Assembly: GCA_963662965.1 (NCBI GenBank)
Contig: OY759970.1
Coordinates: 1,178,001-1,242,000, forward strand
Reading direction: 5' to 3'
Length of the DNA: 64,000 nt
Source: DTWD01 sp963662965
GTDB lineage: Bacteria; Acidobacteriota; Vicinamibacteria; Vicinamibacterales; UBA8438
The notes beneath the pieces were generated by a model, which was given only the letters and a program-made list of their open reading frames with translations, had not been told where the DNA came from and did not search any database. Below, in pieces: positions 16,029 through 25,314 of this stretch. Position 1 is the stretch's first letter; each line of letters starts with the position of its first letter. Both the position numbers and the translations under genes were made by a program.

Positions 16029-18917
16029 TCACACCGTGTTACGGATCCGCGAGGGATTTTTTGGGGCGGGATCCGTGGGAGCGCCGAGGACCGCGAAGCG
16101 ATGGGCATGACCGCTCTGTCCGACCCACTCGAACGCTCCGTCTGCGCCAATGGCACGCTCCATAGTGGACACGAACGCCGTCGGCAGCACTTCCCCGAGG
16201 CTGCCTCGGTTGATCTTGATCCGGTCGCCGTCGGTAACGGCGGAGAAATAGAGCCGATCTCGCGCACGGGTCGCGGCCACATAGAGCAGGCGTTTGCTTT
16301 CCTCGAGGTCACGCAGCCGCTCATCGTCATCCGCGGCGGTGCGAAACGGCCAGACCGACACGGACGGCTGCCCGCTGGCCGTATCGGTCACGACCCGGAT
16401 TGGCGGCAACTGCGTGCCGGTCCCGCGACCAAGGTCGACCAACATCACAACCGGGAATTCGAGCCCTTTGGCCGCATGCACCGTCATCAAATTCACGGCA
16501 TCGAACGCATCTACGATGGCGTTCGCGACGTCGCCCGACAAATGATCGATGTGGTCGGCGATGCGGCTCATCGTCCCGTACCCGCGATTCTGGGCGCGCC
16601 TCACTAGTGCACGGATCTTCTTGATGTTCTCCCGCTCCTGAACCGCTGGCCCCGTACCAAGCTCGACCACGTACGCCGAGCCAGCAATGACGTGATCGAG
16701 CACCTCCGAGGGCGGCAGCCGGTCGACCAACGAGAGCCATCGGGGTACCTCGACGCGCGCGAGCTCGAGGAGTCGTCGGTCATCGTCGGCAAGGCGCGCG
16801 ACTATCTCCGGGGCCGGCGCGGCCACGAGCGCGTCGGCCAAAGCGCCGGCGAGCTCGGCGAGCGCGTGATCCGACACGCCGATGAACCGCGAACGAAGGA
16901 ACGCGGCGGCACGCAGTTCCGACGTGGGGTTCGCCAGGTAGCGGAGGAGCGCGCGGGTGTCCTTGATCTCGTCAGTGTCGAAGAAGCCGAGTCCTTTGTA
17001 GACGCACGTGGGGATTCCACGGCGGCCGAGCGCCTGCTCGAATTCACGGTGACTCTCACGCGACCGGAAGAGAACTGCGATATCGTGTGGCGCGACCGAC
17101 CTTCTCTGTCCGGTGTTTCGGTCTCGCACCGCGACGGTGTCGAGTAGGCGCGCGACCTCCCCGGCAACCCGTTCCGCGCACGCCTCGACGCTGTGGGACA
17201 ACGCCACCCCTAGCAGCGGCTCACCCGGCGGGCGAGGGAAGTCGTCCAGCGGAAAATGGTCCGGCGGATCGAACCGAAACGCGTCACGGCGCCCCGGCGC
17301 CTTGTCGACCGCGGCAAACAGATCGTTGATGAACGCGAGCAGATGCGGCACGGCGCAAAAACTATGCGAGATCGACTGGCGCACCCCTAAGGGATCAGAC
17401 GGATCGGACGGATTAGCCGGATCAACCCCATTGGCCTCCGTATCCCGGAGCTTCGCGACATCGGTCGCCGCCTCCTCGAGCACGGCAACGTCCGCATCGC
17501 GAAACCGGTAGATCGATTGCTTGCGGTCACCGACGACGAAGACGCTCGGAGGAAGCGGCGCGTCGTGGACCAGACCGCTTCCCTCCCCCCACGACTGCAC
17601 CAACAGCGACACCAGCTCCCACTGGGCGCGACTGGTGTCTTGAAACTCATCGACAAGCACGTGGTGGTACCGAGATTCGAGACGATAGCGCGACCGCGCG
17701 AACTCGTCCATCTGCCGCAGCAGCTCGACGGCACGTGCGAGGACATCGGAAAAATCGAGGAGGGCACGTGACTCGAGCTCCCGCCGATACTCCGTCACGG
17801 CGATGCTAAAGAGGCGCTGCACCCCGCGCACCAACGCCACGTTGAGATCACGATCGAGGCGAGCGAGGACGTCGTGCACGATCGGGGCGGTCGCTATCGC
17901 CGCATCCCGGAACCGTCGGTGTCGCGGAGTGCCCGCTTTCAAGCGGCGGTCGGAAAACGTGCGTCGCGGCTTCCCCTTGAGCGTCAGAAAGTAGCCACGT
18001 AGGCGGTCGAGAGCCGCGCGTATCCTCGCAGGGTCACGCCGGGCAAGGTCCCGAATCGCCGTCAGGTCCCGAGCCACGACCGAGAATCGACCGCTCTCAG
18101 CTGGGCCATCAACCAGCAACCGGTCGAGCGTGTCGCTCGCCTCCAGCCGATCCGCGAGTGCCGTTGCGGCGTCTCGACACACCTCGTCGGCGTCGAGCGA
18201 CGCTGGCGTGCCGCTGAGGTAGCGACGGAGCGCGCCGGGAATGACGAGGCGACGCCGGAGCAGGTGAACCAGCGCGACGCGAGTCCGCCATGGCCCCAGC
18301 TGCGCCAGCAACATCGCGACGTTTGCGTCATCGCGCGCGACGGTGCTGCCAACGACCAGCGCGTGCTCGGCCGCCTGCTGCACGATGCGTGGGAGTTCCG
18401 TGTCGTCGGCTAGGGTGAAGCCGGGGTCGAGGTCGGCCTCCAACGGGAACTCGCGCAGTAAGGAGAGACAAAAGGCGTCGATCGTACTAATGGTGATCTC
18501 ACTCAACCGGTCGCGCAGCTCGAGCCAGCGCACGCGACCCGCGCGCGACCTCGCCGCGTCGGCCTTGAGCTCATGCACAATGCGCGCGCGCAGTTCGGCC
18601 GCCGCCTGACGCGTGAACGTGATCGCGAGCACGTTGGCTGGATCGACGTCGGCGCGGAGCAGGTTGAGATAGCGGGCGACCAGCACCGACGTCTTGCCCG
18701 TACCCGCCGACGCCTCGAGCACGACGTTACGAGTCGGGTCGACAGCTATCCGGCGCGCTCTCTGGTCAGAGAGACCCGGTGGGTCCGATGGCCCCGATCG
18801 CCTCGCGAGCCCGCCAACCTCCGGTTGCTTCGTTGCCGCCGTCGCCGGGGCGCGCGGAGTCGGATGTGCTGGTTCGGTGTCAAAGAGCTCCAGCTGACGC
18901 CTAGGTCTCTTCGACAT
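16029..18917 (-). CDS. addA: UvrD/AddA-like helicase subunit
   Basis: A 962-residue superfamily 1A helicase. Walker A is LEASAGTGKTSVL near residue 73. Later motifs are ITFTRQAAAELRARI, STIDAFC, LVDEFQDTS (motif II), QSIYRFRDADV (III), VNLMTVHAAKGLEFPVV (V) and LLYVAATRARDRL (VI). It ends about 80 residues after motif VI, so the C-terminal nuclease domain of classical AddA is missing. Its partner supplies a nuclease. It starts 17 nt inside the end of the upstream gene, so the two are translationally coupled. Role: double-strand break end resection for recombination. Confidence 0.87.
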   Translation of the reverse strand: MSKRPRRQLELFDTEPAHPTPRAPATAATKQPEVGGLARRSGPSDPPGLSDQRARRIAVDPTRNVVLEASAGTGKTSVLVARYLNLLRADVDPANVLAITFTRQAAAELRARIVHELKADAARSRAGRVRWLELRDRLSEITISTIDAFCLSLLREFPLEADLDPGFTLADDTELPRIVQQAAEHALVVGSTVARDDANVAMLLAQLGPWRTRVALVHLLRRRLVIPGALRRYLSGTPASLDADEVCRDAATALADRLEASDTLDRLLVDGPAESGRFSVVARDLTAIRDLARRDPARIRAALDRLRGYFLTLKGKPRRTFSDRRLKAGTPRHRRFRDAAIATAPIVHDVLARLDRDLNVALVRGVQRLFSIAVTEYRRELESRALLDFSDVLARAVELLRQMDEFARSRYRLESRYHHVLVDEFQDTSRAQWELVSLLVQSWGEGSGLVHDAPLPPSVFVVGDRKQSIYRFRDADVAVLEEAATDVAKLRDTEANGVDPANPSDPSDPLGVRQSISHSFCAVPHLLAFINDLFAAVDKAPGRRDAFRFDPPDHFPLDDFPRPPGEPLLGVALSHSVEACAERVAGEVARLLDTVAVRDRNTGQRRSVAPHDIAVLFRSRESHREFEQALGRRGIPTCVYKGLGFFDTDEIKDTRALLRYLANPTSELRAAAFLRSRFIGVSDHALAELAGALADALVAAPAPEIVARLADDDRRLLELARVEVPRWLSLVDRLPPSEVLDHVIAGSAYVVELGTGPAVQERENIKKIRALVRRAQNRGYGTMSRIADHIDHLSGDVANAIVDAFDAVNLMTVHAAKGLEFPVVMLVDLGRGTGTQLPPIRVVTDTASGQPSVSVWPFRTAADDDERLRDLEESKRLLYVAATRARDRLYFSAVTDGDRIKINRGSLGEVLPTAFVSTMERAIGADGAFEWVGQSGHAHRFAVLGAPTDPAPKNPSRIRNTV

Positions 18918-21642
18918 AGTCCTTGCGGCACACGGTCGGATACGCACAGAAGGTGCACCGGAACAGGTCGGCGGGGCGGGGCGGATACTGCCCCGTCTCG
19001 ATCGCCGCCGACACGGTGGACACCCGTGACTCGCCGGTCTGGATCGCCTCGCCAATGTCGAGACCTCGGACCGACACCGCGGTTCGCGGGTCGCCGAATG
19101 CGACGTACATCGCGTCGGAGGCGCGCCAATCACCTCCGCGTGCGGCCCGAAGTTGTTCCTCGGCGCAGCGGGCGTAGACAGGAAGCTGCAACGCGCGTGA
19201 CGGTTGCGGCGGCCGACTTGCCTTGTAGTCGATTACGCGAAACGATTGGTCGGCGTGTAGATCGATCCGATCGACGACACCGCGCAGCTCGACCATCCGG
19301 CGTTCGGCCCCATCGCCAAGCTCGAAGCGACCGGCGATCCGGTACTCGAGCAGCCGTTCGACGACCTCCGTCGCGTCCTCGATCTCCGCCACGAACACCC
19401 GTTCGGCAAGGCCTGGCGACGCGGCCCAACCGAGGAGCCACGCGCGCGCGACGGCACGGTCGCGCGCGGCGAGGCGTCCGAGCGCCTGTTCTGCAACCCC
19501 GGCAAAACGTTCGAGCGCGTCGTCGAGGTTCGCCAGGGTGATGCCGGATCGCCCGGCTGACTGCCATGCACGGAAGAACGCTTCGAACACCTCGTGCAGG
19601 AACAGTCCGCGCTGCTGCGGCGTGAACGTACGTTCGTCATCCCGCTCCTCCTCCTCGAGTCGAAGCACGTCGCGCGCGAAGTACTTGAACGGGCACTCGA
19701 GATAGCGCTCCAGTGCGCTGACGGCGTACATCGTGGGCGGTCGGGGACCGACCGCTCCGCGGAACCGCTCGTCGCCCCGCCACCCCGCACGGGCGAGCCG
19801 AAGCGCGCGCCACCGTTCCCGCATGGCCCTGTCGATCGACGCCCCGGAGCCTCCGGTCCGAGAACGCTCAGTCCGGTCGTCACCAACGGGATCGGACGTC
19901 GCCGCGACGACCCGCCGCTCCCACGTCACTTCCTCCAGATCCTCGAGCGCGGTCGAGACGGTCACGACGGCGTCGTCCTCGAGCGTGAACGTCGACAGCC
20001 AGACGCGAGCACGTGAAAGGCCGAGGAGATCGCGGAACGCCGCGCGGGCCGATCTGATCCGGTCGCGCTCACGGGGCCAGCCGAGACCGACGAGTATCCC
20101 ACCGGGATAGAAGATGTTGCGTGCGCGCTTGGCCGGCCAGTCGCTCTCGACGAGACCAGCCACGAAGACATCGTCAAACACCCCATAGACCGCCGCGTTC
20201 GCGTCCAAGAGATGGACACCGTCCTCGGACTTGGGTGACAAACAGGTCTGATTCTCGATCCAACGGCGCACGACAGAACGGACCCGCGCCAGGTCAACCA
20301 CCTCGGGTGCGTCTCGAACGGCGCGGTGTGACGCCTCAAGCGCCTCCAGCCCGGCGCGCACCACGTCTCTCGCCTTCGCCGTACGATCCGCCGCCGGTGC
20401 ACCATTGAGGTTCGGGGCGTGCCGCTCGAGAAACAGACGCAGCGTCGCAAGATGCTCGGCCACCGGCCTCGGCTCGCCCAGCAACCTCAACTCATCGGCA
20501 ACCGCGAGAGCGCAGCGAAGGGCCGGCAGCGCATCGGACCGCGTCCCGGTGGACTCGGTCCACGCCGTCGACCGCTCCCTCAGCTCAGCGGAGCCGGCCG
20601 AGAAGCGAGACGCTCGCAATGCTCGGTCGAGTGCATCGATCGCACTCGGTTCCGGCGACGGATCATCACCCTCGAACGCAAAGTGCGGCGACCTGAGGAG
20701 CGCGATGATCGCCGCGCGACGGAAATTGGCGTCGACCACGTCGAGGACGAGGTCGATCACCGCTACATACGGCTCGGTCGCCAGCGGCAGCCCGTCGCCG
20801 GCCTGGGTCGGCACGTCGAGCTCGTCGAACGCAGACAGCGCGAGGTAGAGATACGGGAGTGGTCGCTGGACCACGACGGCCGCCGTCGCCGGCGCCCGAC
20901 CGTCGGCGCTCGCCAGACGATGTGCTTCGCGGGCGATGGCTCGCAGCTCCTCCTCGCGATCTCGCCAGACGAAGTAGGCTCGGTCGTCGACGGTGTCCGG
21001 CACCACGATGACCGGCCGGTGACCCGTCTCGCCGACGCGCTGGTCGTCCAAGCCGGGCAACCAATCGTCGAGACGCTCCCGATATCCGGCGTCGAGAATC
21101 GCGTCGGTCGCGATGAGCGTGACGCGAGGCAAGTTCGGCATCCGTGCGAGCAGGTCGAAGTCGGCCGGATAGAGACCGGCGGGATGCGCGACCTGGTCCG
21201 GCGTCGTCACAATGACCTCAGACACCGGCGTGAAACGGCTAGCCTCAAGCAGTGTCGCCCGCAACGTATGCTCGTCGACTCGGTCAAGACCATCTCGTCG
21301 ACGCTCGTATGCCCGAAACGCCGCCACCAGAAAGCGCGTCTGCAGCAACAGGCGCCGCGCGCCGCGATCGAGCTCGGCGGTCGGCTCGAGGTCTTCGACG
21401 ACGAGGCGTTCAAACGTGTCCGTCGTCCGCCGGTAACGGCGAAGCTCGTCGTAGAACGCCAAGAGAGCACCGACGAGACCGGGGCGCAGATTGAACGGCG
21501 GTGACTGCCCGGCGGCGACCGCATCGCGCGCGGCGAGCTCGCCGATCACTTCTCGCTCGACGAGCGTCAGCTGGGACGGCACGGGATCGAGCCGCACGCG
21601 CAACCATTCGTACCACTCGGCCCGTGTGACCACCGCCGGCAT
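18901..21642 (-). CDS. addB: AddB-like PD-(D/E)XK nuclease subunit
   Basis: A 913-residue frame with a helicase-like but motif-poor N-terminal part and a C-terminal RecB-type nuclease. LECPFKYFARDVL gives the first Cys, ELRGVVDRIDLH and VIDYKAS give the catalytic Asp and Lys, and FRCTFCAYPTVCRKDY gives three more Cys. One upstream plus three terminal Cys is the AddB 4Fe-4S arrangement. ATG 21642 is probably internal: the same frame continues upstream for 62 codons beyond a TGA at 21652-21654, into a normal AddB N-terminus. The protein pairs with the helicase at 16029. Confidence 0.83.
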   Translation of the reverse strand: MPAVVTRAEWYEWLRVRLDPVPSQLTLVEREVIGELAARDAVAAGQSPPFNLRPGLVGALLAFYDELRRYRRTTDTFERLVVEDLEPTAELDRGARRLLLQTRFLVAAFRAYERRRDGLDRVDEHTLRATLLEASRFTPVSEVIVTTPDQVAHPAGLYPADFDLLARMPNLPRVTLIATDAILDAGYRERLDDWLPGLDDQRVGETGHRPVIVVPDTVDDRAYFVWRDREEELRAIAREAHRLASADGRAPATAAVVVQRPLPYLYLALSAFDELDVPTQAGDGLPLATEPYVAVIDLVLDVVDANFRRAAIIALLRSPHFAFEGDDPSPEPSAIDALDRALRASRFSAGSAELRERSTAWTESTGTRSDALPALRCALAVADELRLLGEPRPVAEHLATLRLFLERHAPNLNGAPAADRTAKARDVVRAGLEALEASHRAVRDAPEVVDLARVRSVVRRWIENQTCLSPKSEDGVHLLDANAAVYGVFDDVFVAGLVESDWPAKRARNIFYPGGILVGLGWPRERDRIRSARAAFRDLLGLSRARVWLSTFTLEDDAVVTVSTALEDLEEVTWERRVVAATSDPVGDDRTERSRTGGSGASIDRAMRERWRALRLARAGWRGDERFRGAVGPRPPTMYAVSALERYLECPFKYFARDVLRLEEEERDDERTFTPQQRGLFLHEVFEAFFRAWQSAGRSGITLANLDDALERFAGVAEQALGRLAARDRAVARAWLLGWAASPGLAERVFVAEIEDATEVVERLLEYRIAGRFELGDGAERRMVELRGVVDRIDLHADQSFRVIDYKASRPPQPSRALQLPVYARCAEEQLRAARGGDWRASDAMYVAFGDPRTAVSVRGLDIGEAIQTGESRVSTVSAAIETGQYPPRPADLFRCTFCAYPTVCRKDYVEET

Positions 21643-21828
21643 CGACCCGGATCACGGTCCCGCGGTCAGCGTCCGGCGGAGTTGGTCGGCGGCCGCACGT
21701 GTCGGTACGACGACGGCCATCGACCGAACCTGAGACGGCTCGGCGTCGCCGATCGCGTCCCGGATTGCCTGCTGAAACGCCGGAAGTGTCGGGGTGCGAA
21801 GCAGGCGAGTCTGCCTCGGAGTGATCAC
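21643..21828 (-). pseudogene. N-terminal piece of addB separated by an in-frame TGA
   Basis: From GTG 21828 (CACAAT 5 nt upstream) the frame reads TPRQTRLLRTPTLPAFQQAI and VVVPTRAAADQLRRTL, the usual start of AddB-like proteins. It then hits TGA at 21652-21654 and continues in the same frame into the main gene. If the stop is real, AddB would lose its N-terminal ~60 residues or not be made at all. A CGA-to-TGA or TGG-to-TGA change would explain it. Confidence 0.7.
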
Positions 21829-21923
21829 GCCGTATTGTGAACGATCCGTCTCTCGACTGGGCTCGAGACGCCCTGAGTTCATCGAAGGGCGACCCTCAGC
21901 TAGGTTAGTGGGGTGCCGGGCCG

Positions 21924-23337
21924 CTACTCGGACAGCTGCGGGAGACGCAGCGCGAGGTCGAGTTGGTCGAGGGCGCGCTCAAACAGCTGCAAGCCGCCGG
22001 CGGCGCTTGCCGAGGCGTTCCGCGCGGCGGAGAGATCGCCATTTTGCACCGCGGTATATCGCAGCGTGACCGCGTGACGTCCAAGCGGCAAGGCACGACC
22101 GAATAGGTCATACACCGATTCGATCGCGGGGGGAGCCGCGAGCCCAATCGCGCGGCGTCGAGCTCGTTCCGAGCGTCGTCGAGGCAAGTCAGCTCTGGAC
22201 CAGCCGGATGTCGGCGAGGCTCGACCGGACCTTGCCGAATCGGTCGAGTGACCGATTCATCTCGTCGCGGTATGAACGATACGATTCCACTTCGGCGTGC
22301 CATCGATCACGCGCCATTTGCAGCCGTTCGGCATCGGCGAGCGTCCGGGCGAGCTGCTGCACGAGGGCCGTCACCTGATCGGGTCGGGCATGACCAAGCT
22401 TCTCGTCGCGCTCGTAGACGGCGACCACGACGGAACGCACGCCGCGGACGTCCGCATCAGCCGCGTAGTCGGCGGCACGCTCCAAACTCCGGCGAGTCAG
22501 CTCGCCATAGGCGCGCTCGATACGCATGGCCGCTTGGAGCCGGTCGCGCACATCCCGCCGGGTCGGTCGCGCAGCCACCCGCGCGGTAAGTCGTCGGCAC
22601 GGGCGTCGGCGAGCAATGTGGCGGCTGTCTGCAGTAACGACAGCTGCTCAGCGGGAACCGGCGTCAGCGCAGACGCGGTGAGCGCGTCGGCGATGATTTC
22701 CTGCAGGCTCGGCTTGTGGCGGAGCGGTACCCGGGGGGGGCGGGGGGGGGGGGGGGGTCGCGACGAAACTGAGCTCAAAGGCCGGCTCGCCCACCTCGAT
22801 GCTGAGGCCCGAGTTGGCCTCATCGAGCAGCGACACGATCTGATGGGTGTCGTGCTCGCGGTATCCAAAGCTGTGCTGCGACCACTCGACGAGCCGCTGC
22901 CGCGTCACTCGCGCTAGGTTCAACGCCCGAACCGGGTCGTCGAGAAGCGCGATCGCGTTGAGCGATCGTGCCACGTCGCGGCTCAAGGCAGCGTAGTCGG
23001 CCTCGCCCCGTGTCGCCGCGTAGTGCGCATACCGGGCGGCGTCGGCGTATCGCTCAGTGGTCGTCCAGTCGATCCTGCCGGCCGAGATGCTGACGAGTTG
23101 AGTCCGCGGCTCTGCGACGGGCAGAAACGACGCCACCGGCAGCGACAAGACCACCCGTTGACCGACGCGTGCGTAGTCTCCATAACTTGTCAGTGTTCCA
23201 CCGTCGTCGAGAAAGATGCGATAGAGGATGGGGACGGTGGAACCGGCAGCGACCTCGCCCGAAGCGCCGGCGACGAAGGACGCCGTCGCCACGACAGCGA
23301 TGGCCACACGATGCAGAAACGGGAAGTCGACGGACAT
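21924..23337 (-). pseudogene. Decayed secreted protein with proline linker
   Basis: One gene split over all three frames. It has a signal peptide at 23337 (HRVAIAVVATASFVAGA) and a beta-rich first domain (LTSYGDYARVGQRVVLSLP). A poly-proline linker is encoded by C16-G-C8 (22733-22757). A helical part follows (SLQEIIADALTASALTP; RDVRDRLQAAMRIERAY; VYDLFGRALPLGRHAV), ending PQLSE. At least four frame changes are needed, at the C-tract, near 22585, near 22195 and near 22150. Conserved-looking sequence survives throughout, so the damage is recent or artificial. Function is unknown. Confidence 0.7.
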
Positions 23338-23394
23338 AGTACGGTGTATTCATTTCTCTTATCGGACGCTATGCGGATCGCGCGGTCGAGCAAA

Positions 23395-23436
23395 TGTGGA
23401 AGGGTTGTGGAAAAACTGTGCAGGACATGTGGAACA
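23395..23436. other. Cluster of TGTGGAA repeats (DnaA-box-like)
   Basis: Three TGTGGAA units lie within 42 bp at 23395, 23406 and 23428. TGTGGAAAA (23406-23414) is the complement of TTTTCCACA, which fits the DnaA-box consensus TTWTNCACA. The others deviate. This AT-richer spacer (23338-23596) has no gene; a regulatory or replication role is only a guess. Confidence 0.3.
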
Positions 23437-23596
23437 CGCGCGGATGAAAAACTTTTTCCCGCAGATTCCTTCAGAAGTTGGCGCGCTAGGGGCATATGGA
23501 TGTCGCCTTCGTGTGTCGCTTCGCTTGACCTAACGCCACAGCGCATTAGAATTTCCCGGTCCCCTAACCGCCGCGTACCACATCGACATCGACATC

Positions 23597-23812
23597 GTGA
23601 CCGTCCACCACTTCGAAGAAACGATCAACGGGCGACGCTACGCAATCGAGGTCACGCCGGCCCTGGGGGACCGGTGGCGCGCCTGTCTCGTACGCACCGC
23701 CGGCGGACCAACGGCCCTCATGCCGTTCTACGGCGGCACGCCGCAAGAGGCGGTCACGAGCCTCGTTGCGTGGCTGTCGCTCGCGCATCGCGTGGCGTCG
23801 GATTCGGTATAG
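23597..23812 (+). CDS. Small conserved-looking protein
   Basis: A 71-residue protein from GTG 23597 (VTVHHFEETINGRRYAIEV) that reads as a beta-hairpin followed by a helix (PQEAVTSLVAWLSLA). It is similar in design to the small protein at 15518. TATAGT, the promoter-like box of the next gene, overlaps its last codons. No family is assigned. Confidence 0.55.
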   Translation: MTVHHFEETINGRRYAIEVTPALGDRWRACLVRTAGGPTALMPFYGGTPQEAVTSLVAWLSLAHRVASDSV

Positions 23813-23839
23813 TACGAGCGGACGGTCGATACAAGACGA

Positions 23840-24916
23840 ATGCGTCTCCCGGTTCGGCTGGCGTTGGTGATATGCGTGTGCCTGGCCGCGGCACCCGAGC
23901 GTGCTGCCGGTGGGCAGCTGCGCGAACGCCCAACCGTGCGCCTGGTTGCCACGGGCGGTACGATTGCGAACCATCCAGGCAAACGGCTCACCGCCGATGA
24001 GCTCGTCGCGCTGGTTCCATCACTCGACCGCTTCGTCGAAGTCGAGACCGAGCAGTTCGCCAACCTCCCCAGCAGCGCGATCAGCGTCGAGCAGTGGCTC
24101 GAGCTTGCCCAGCGTCTCAATACCCTGTTTGACGAGCGTCCCGACCTCACCGGGATCGTCGTGACCAGCGGGACTGACACGCTCGAGGAAACGGCGTATT
24201 TCCTCAACTTGACGGTCAAGAGTGACCGACCGGTGGTCGTGGTCGGTTCCATGCGGACGCCCGACGAAATCGGTTATGAAGGCGCGGCCAATCTACTCGC
24301 CGGTTTTCGCGTCGCCGCGTCGACGGCATCGAGGGGGCGCGGGGTGATGGTCGTCCTCAATAGCCAGATTCATGGTGCGCGGGACGTCACGAAGACGCAC
24401 GCGCAGCGACTCGACGCCTTCGATTCGGGGTCGTACGGATCGCTCGGGGTCGTCGACGCGGACCGCATCGTCTATTACCGGCGGCCGACTCGGCGCCATA
24501 CGCGACGCACTGAGTTCGACCCCGCTGGCATAGACCGCCTGCCGCGGGTCGACATCGTGATGAGTTATCTCGGCGCGGCCGGTGATCTGATTACGGCCGC
24601 GCGCGAGCGTGGCGCCGAGGGGCTCGTCATCGCCGCGGCTGGGGCCGGGGCGACGACGCCAAGTCAGAGTGAGGCGATTCGGGCCCTCATTGACGACGGC
24701 GTCGTCGTCGTCATCACCACCAGAACGGGAGCCGGCCGAATCCCGCCGCGCCGACGTCCGCGGGATGCTGCGGTCGAAGAAGCCGACTGGCGCTACGCGC
24801 CCAACCGTGTATCGGGCGAAGATCTCTCTCCGATCAAAGCGCGCGTGCTCCTCATGCTCGCGCTCACCAGAACCACCGACGGCGCCGAGATCCAGCGCAT
24901 GTTCATGGTGTACTAA
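23840..24916 (+). CDS. Secreted L-asparaginase (type II-like)
   Basis: A 358-residue enzyme hydrolysing asparagine to aspartate and ammonia. After a signal peptide (LALVICVCLAAAPERAAG) come the two threonine motifs, VATGGTIAN and VVTSGTDTLEETAYFL. GSMRTPDEIGYEGAANLL and VVLNSQIHGARDVTKTHA follow, all standard for the family. Export suggests a periplasmic enzyme for nitrogen scavenging. The GxGxGN-like loop near residue 275 reads GAGATT. A family B repeat begins 2 nt after the stop. Confidence 0.92.
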   Translation: MRLPVRLALVICVCLAAAPERAAGGQLRERPTVRLVATGGTIANHPGKRLTADELVALVPSLDRFVEVETEQFANLPSSAISVEQWLELAQRLNTLFDERPDLTGIVVTSGTDTLEETAYFLNLTVKSDRPVVVVGSMRTPDEIGYEGAANLLAGFRVAASTASRGRGVMVVLNSQIHGARDVTKTHAQRLDAFDSGSYGSLGVVDADRIVYYRRPTRRHTRRTEFDPAGIDRLPRVDIVMSYLGAAGDLITAARERGAEGLVIAAAGAGATTPSQSEAIRALIDDGVVVVITTRTGAGRIPPRRRPRDAAVEEADWRYAPNRVSGEDLSPIKARVLLMLALTRTTDGAEIQRMFMVY

Positions 24917-24917
24917 G

Positions 24918-25036
24918 TTCAGACTGGGGGAATATCGCCCTCGATTACAATCGCGAGTCTTGGGCGCTTCCCCCAGACCCCCTCGCTCGCTCACTCGCGG
25001 GGACCCCGAATGCCCCACTCCGTTCGCTCACGAAGT
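24918..25036. repeat. Family B hairpin repeat
   Basis: CTGGGGGAATATCGCCC pairs with GGGCGCTTCCCCCAG around a ~20-nt loop. CCCTCGCTCGCTCACTCGCGG and GCCCCACTCCG follow. The last motif is shared with family A, so the two families are modularly related. The copy directly follows the asparaginase stop. Confidence 0.7.
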
Positions 25037-25057
25037 GCTAGGTGCTGACCAGCGAGA

Positions 25058-25154
25058 TCAGGGCGCGCACGGCGCCCCCTCGCCGGCACGGAGTGGGGCG
25101 AGGGGGCCCCATGAGTGCCGGCGGCGGGGTTCGGGGCGGCAGGCCCAGGCTGAG
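25058..25154. repeat. Family A intergenic repeat, copy 6 (reverse)
   Basis: AGGGCGCGCACGGCG through GGGGTTCGGGGCGGCAGGCC. It is followed at 25156-25183 by half a family B hairpin (GAGGGCGATATTCCCCCAG) that touches the tRNA-Ala gene. The stretch 24917-25184 holds only these repeats. Confidence 0.7.
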
Positions 25155-25184
25155 TGATCGAGGGCGATATTCCCCCAGTGTAAT

Positions 25185-25260
25185 TGGTGGACCAGACGGG
25201 GGTCGAACCCGTGACCTCGTGAATGCCATTCACGCGCGCTCCCAACTGCGCCACTGGCCC
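25185..25260 (-). tRNA. tRNA-Ala (GGC)
   Basis: A 76-nt cloverleaf with encoded CCA (25185-25187). The acceptor GGGCCAG pairs with CTGGTCC and contains the G3:U70 wobble that defines alanine tRNAs. The anticodon loop ATGGCAT gives anticodon GGC, decoding GCC. The T arm contains GGTTCGACC. Confidence 0.96.
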
Positions 25261-25314
25261 ACTCTTGGCGGTGTGTCCGCTCACGATCATTCTACGGTGC
25301 CGGTGCGCGGCCGA

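Noticed and set aside
21652..21654. The TGA in addB as a selenocysteine codon, given selC in the window
   Set aside because: It lies in a linker with no catalytic role, no SECIS-like hairpin is evident just downstream, and AddB is not a known selenoprotein. Mutation or read error is simpler.
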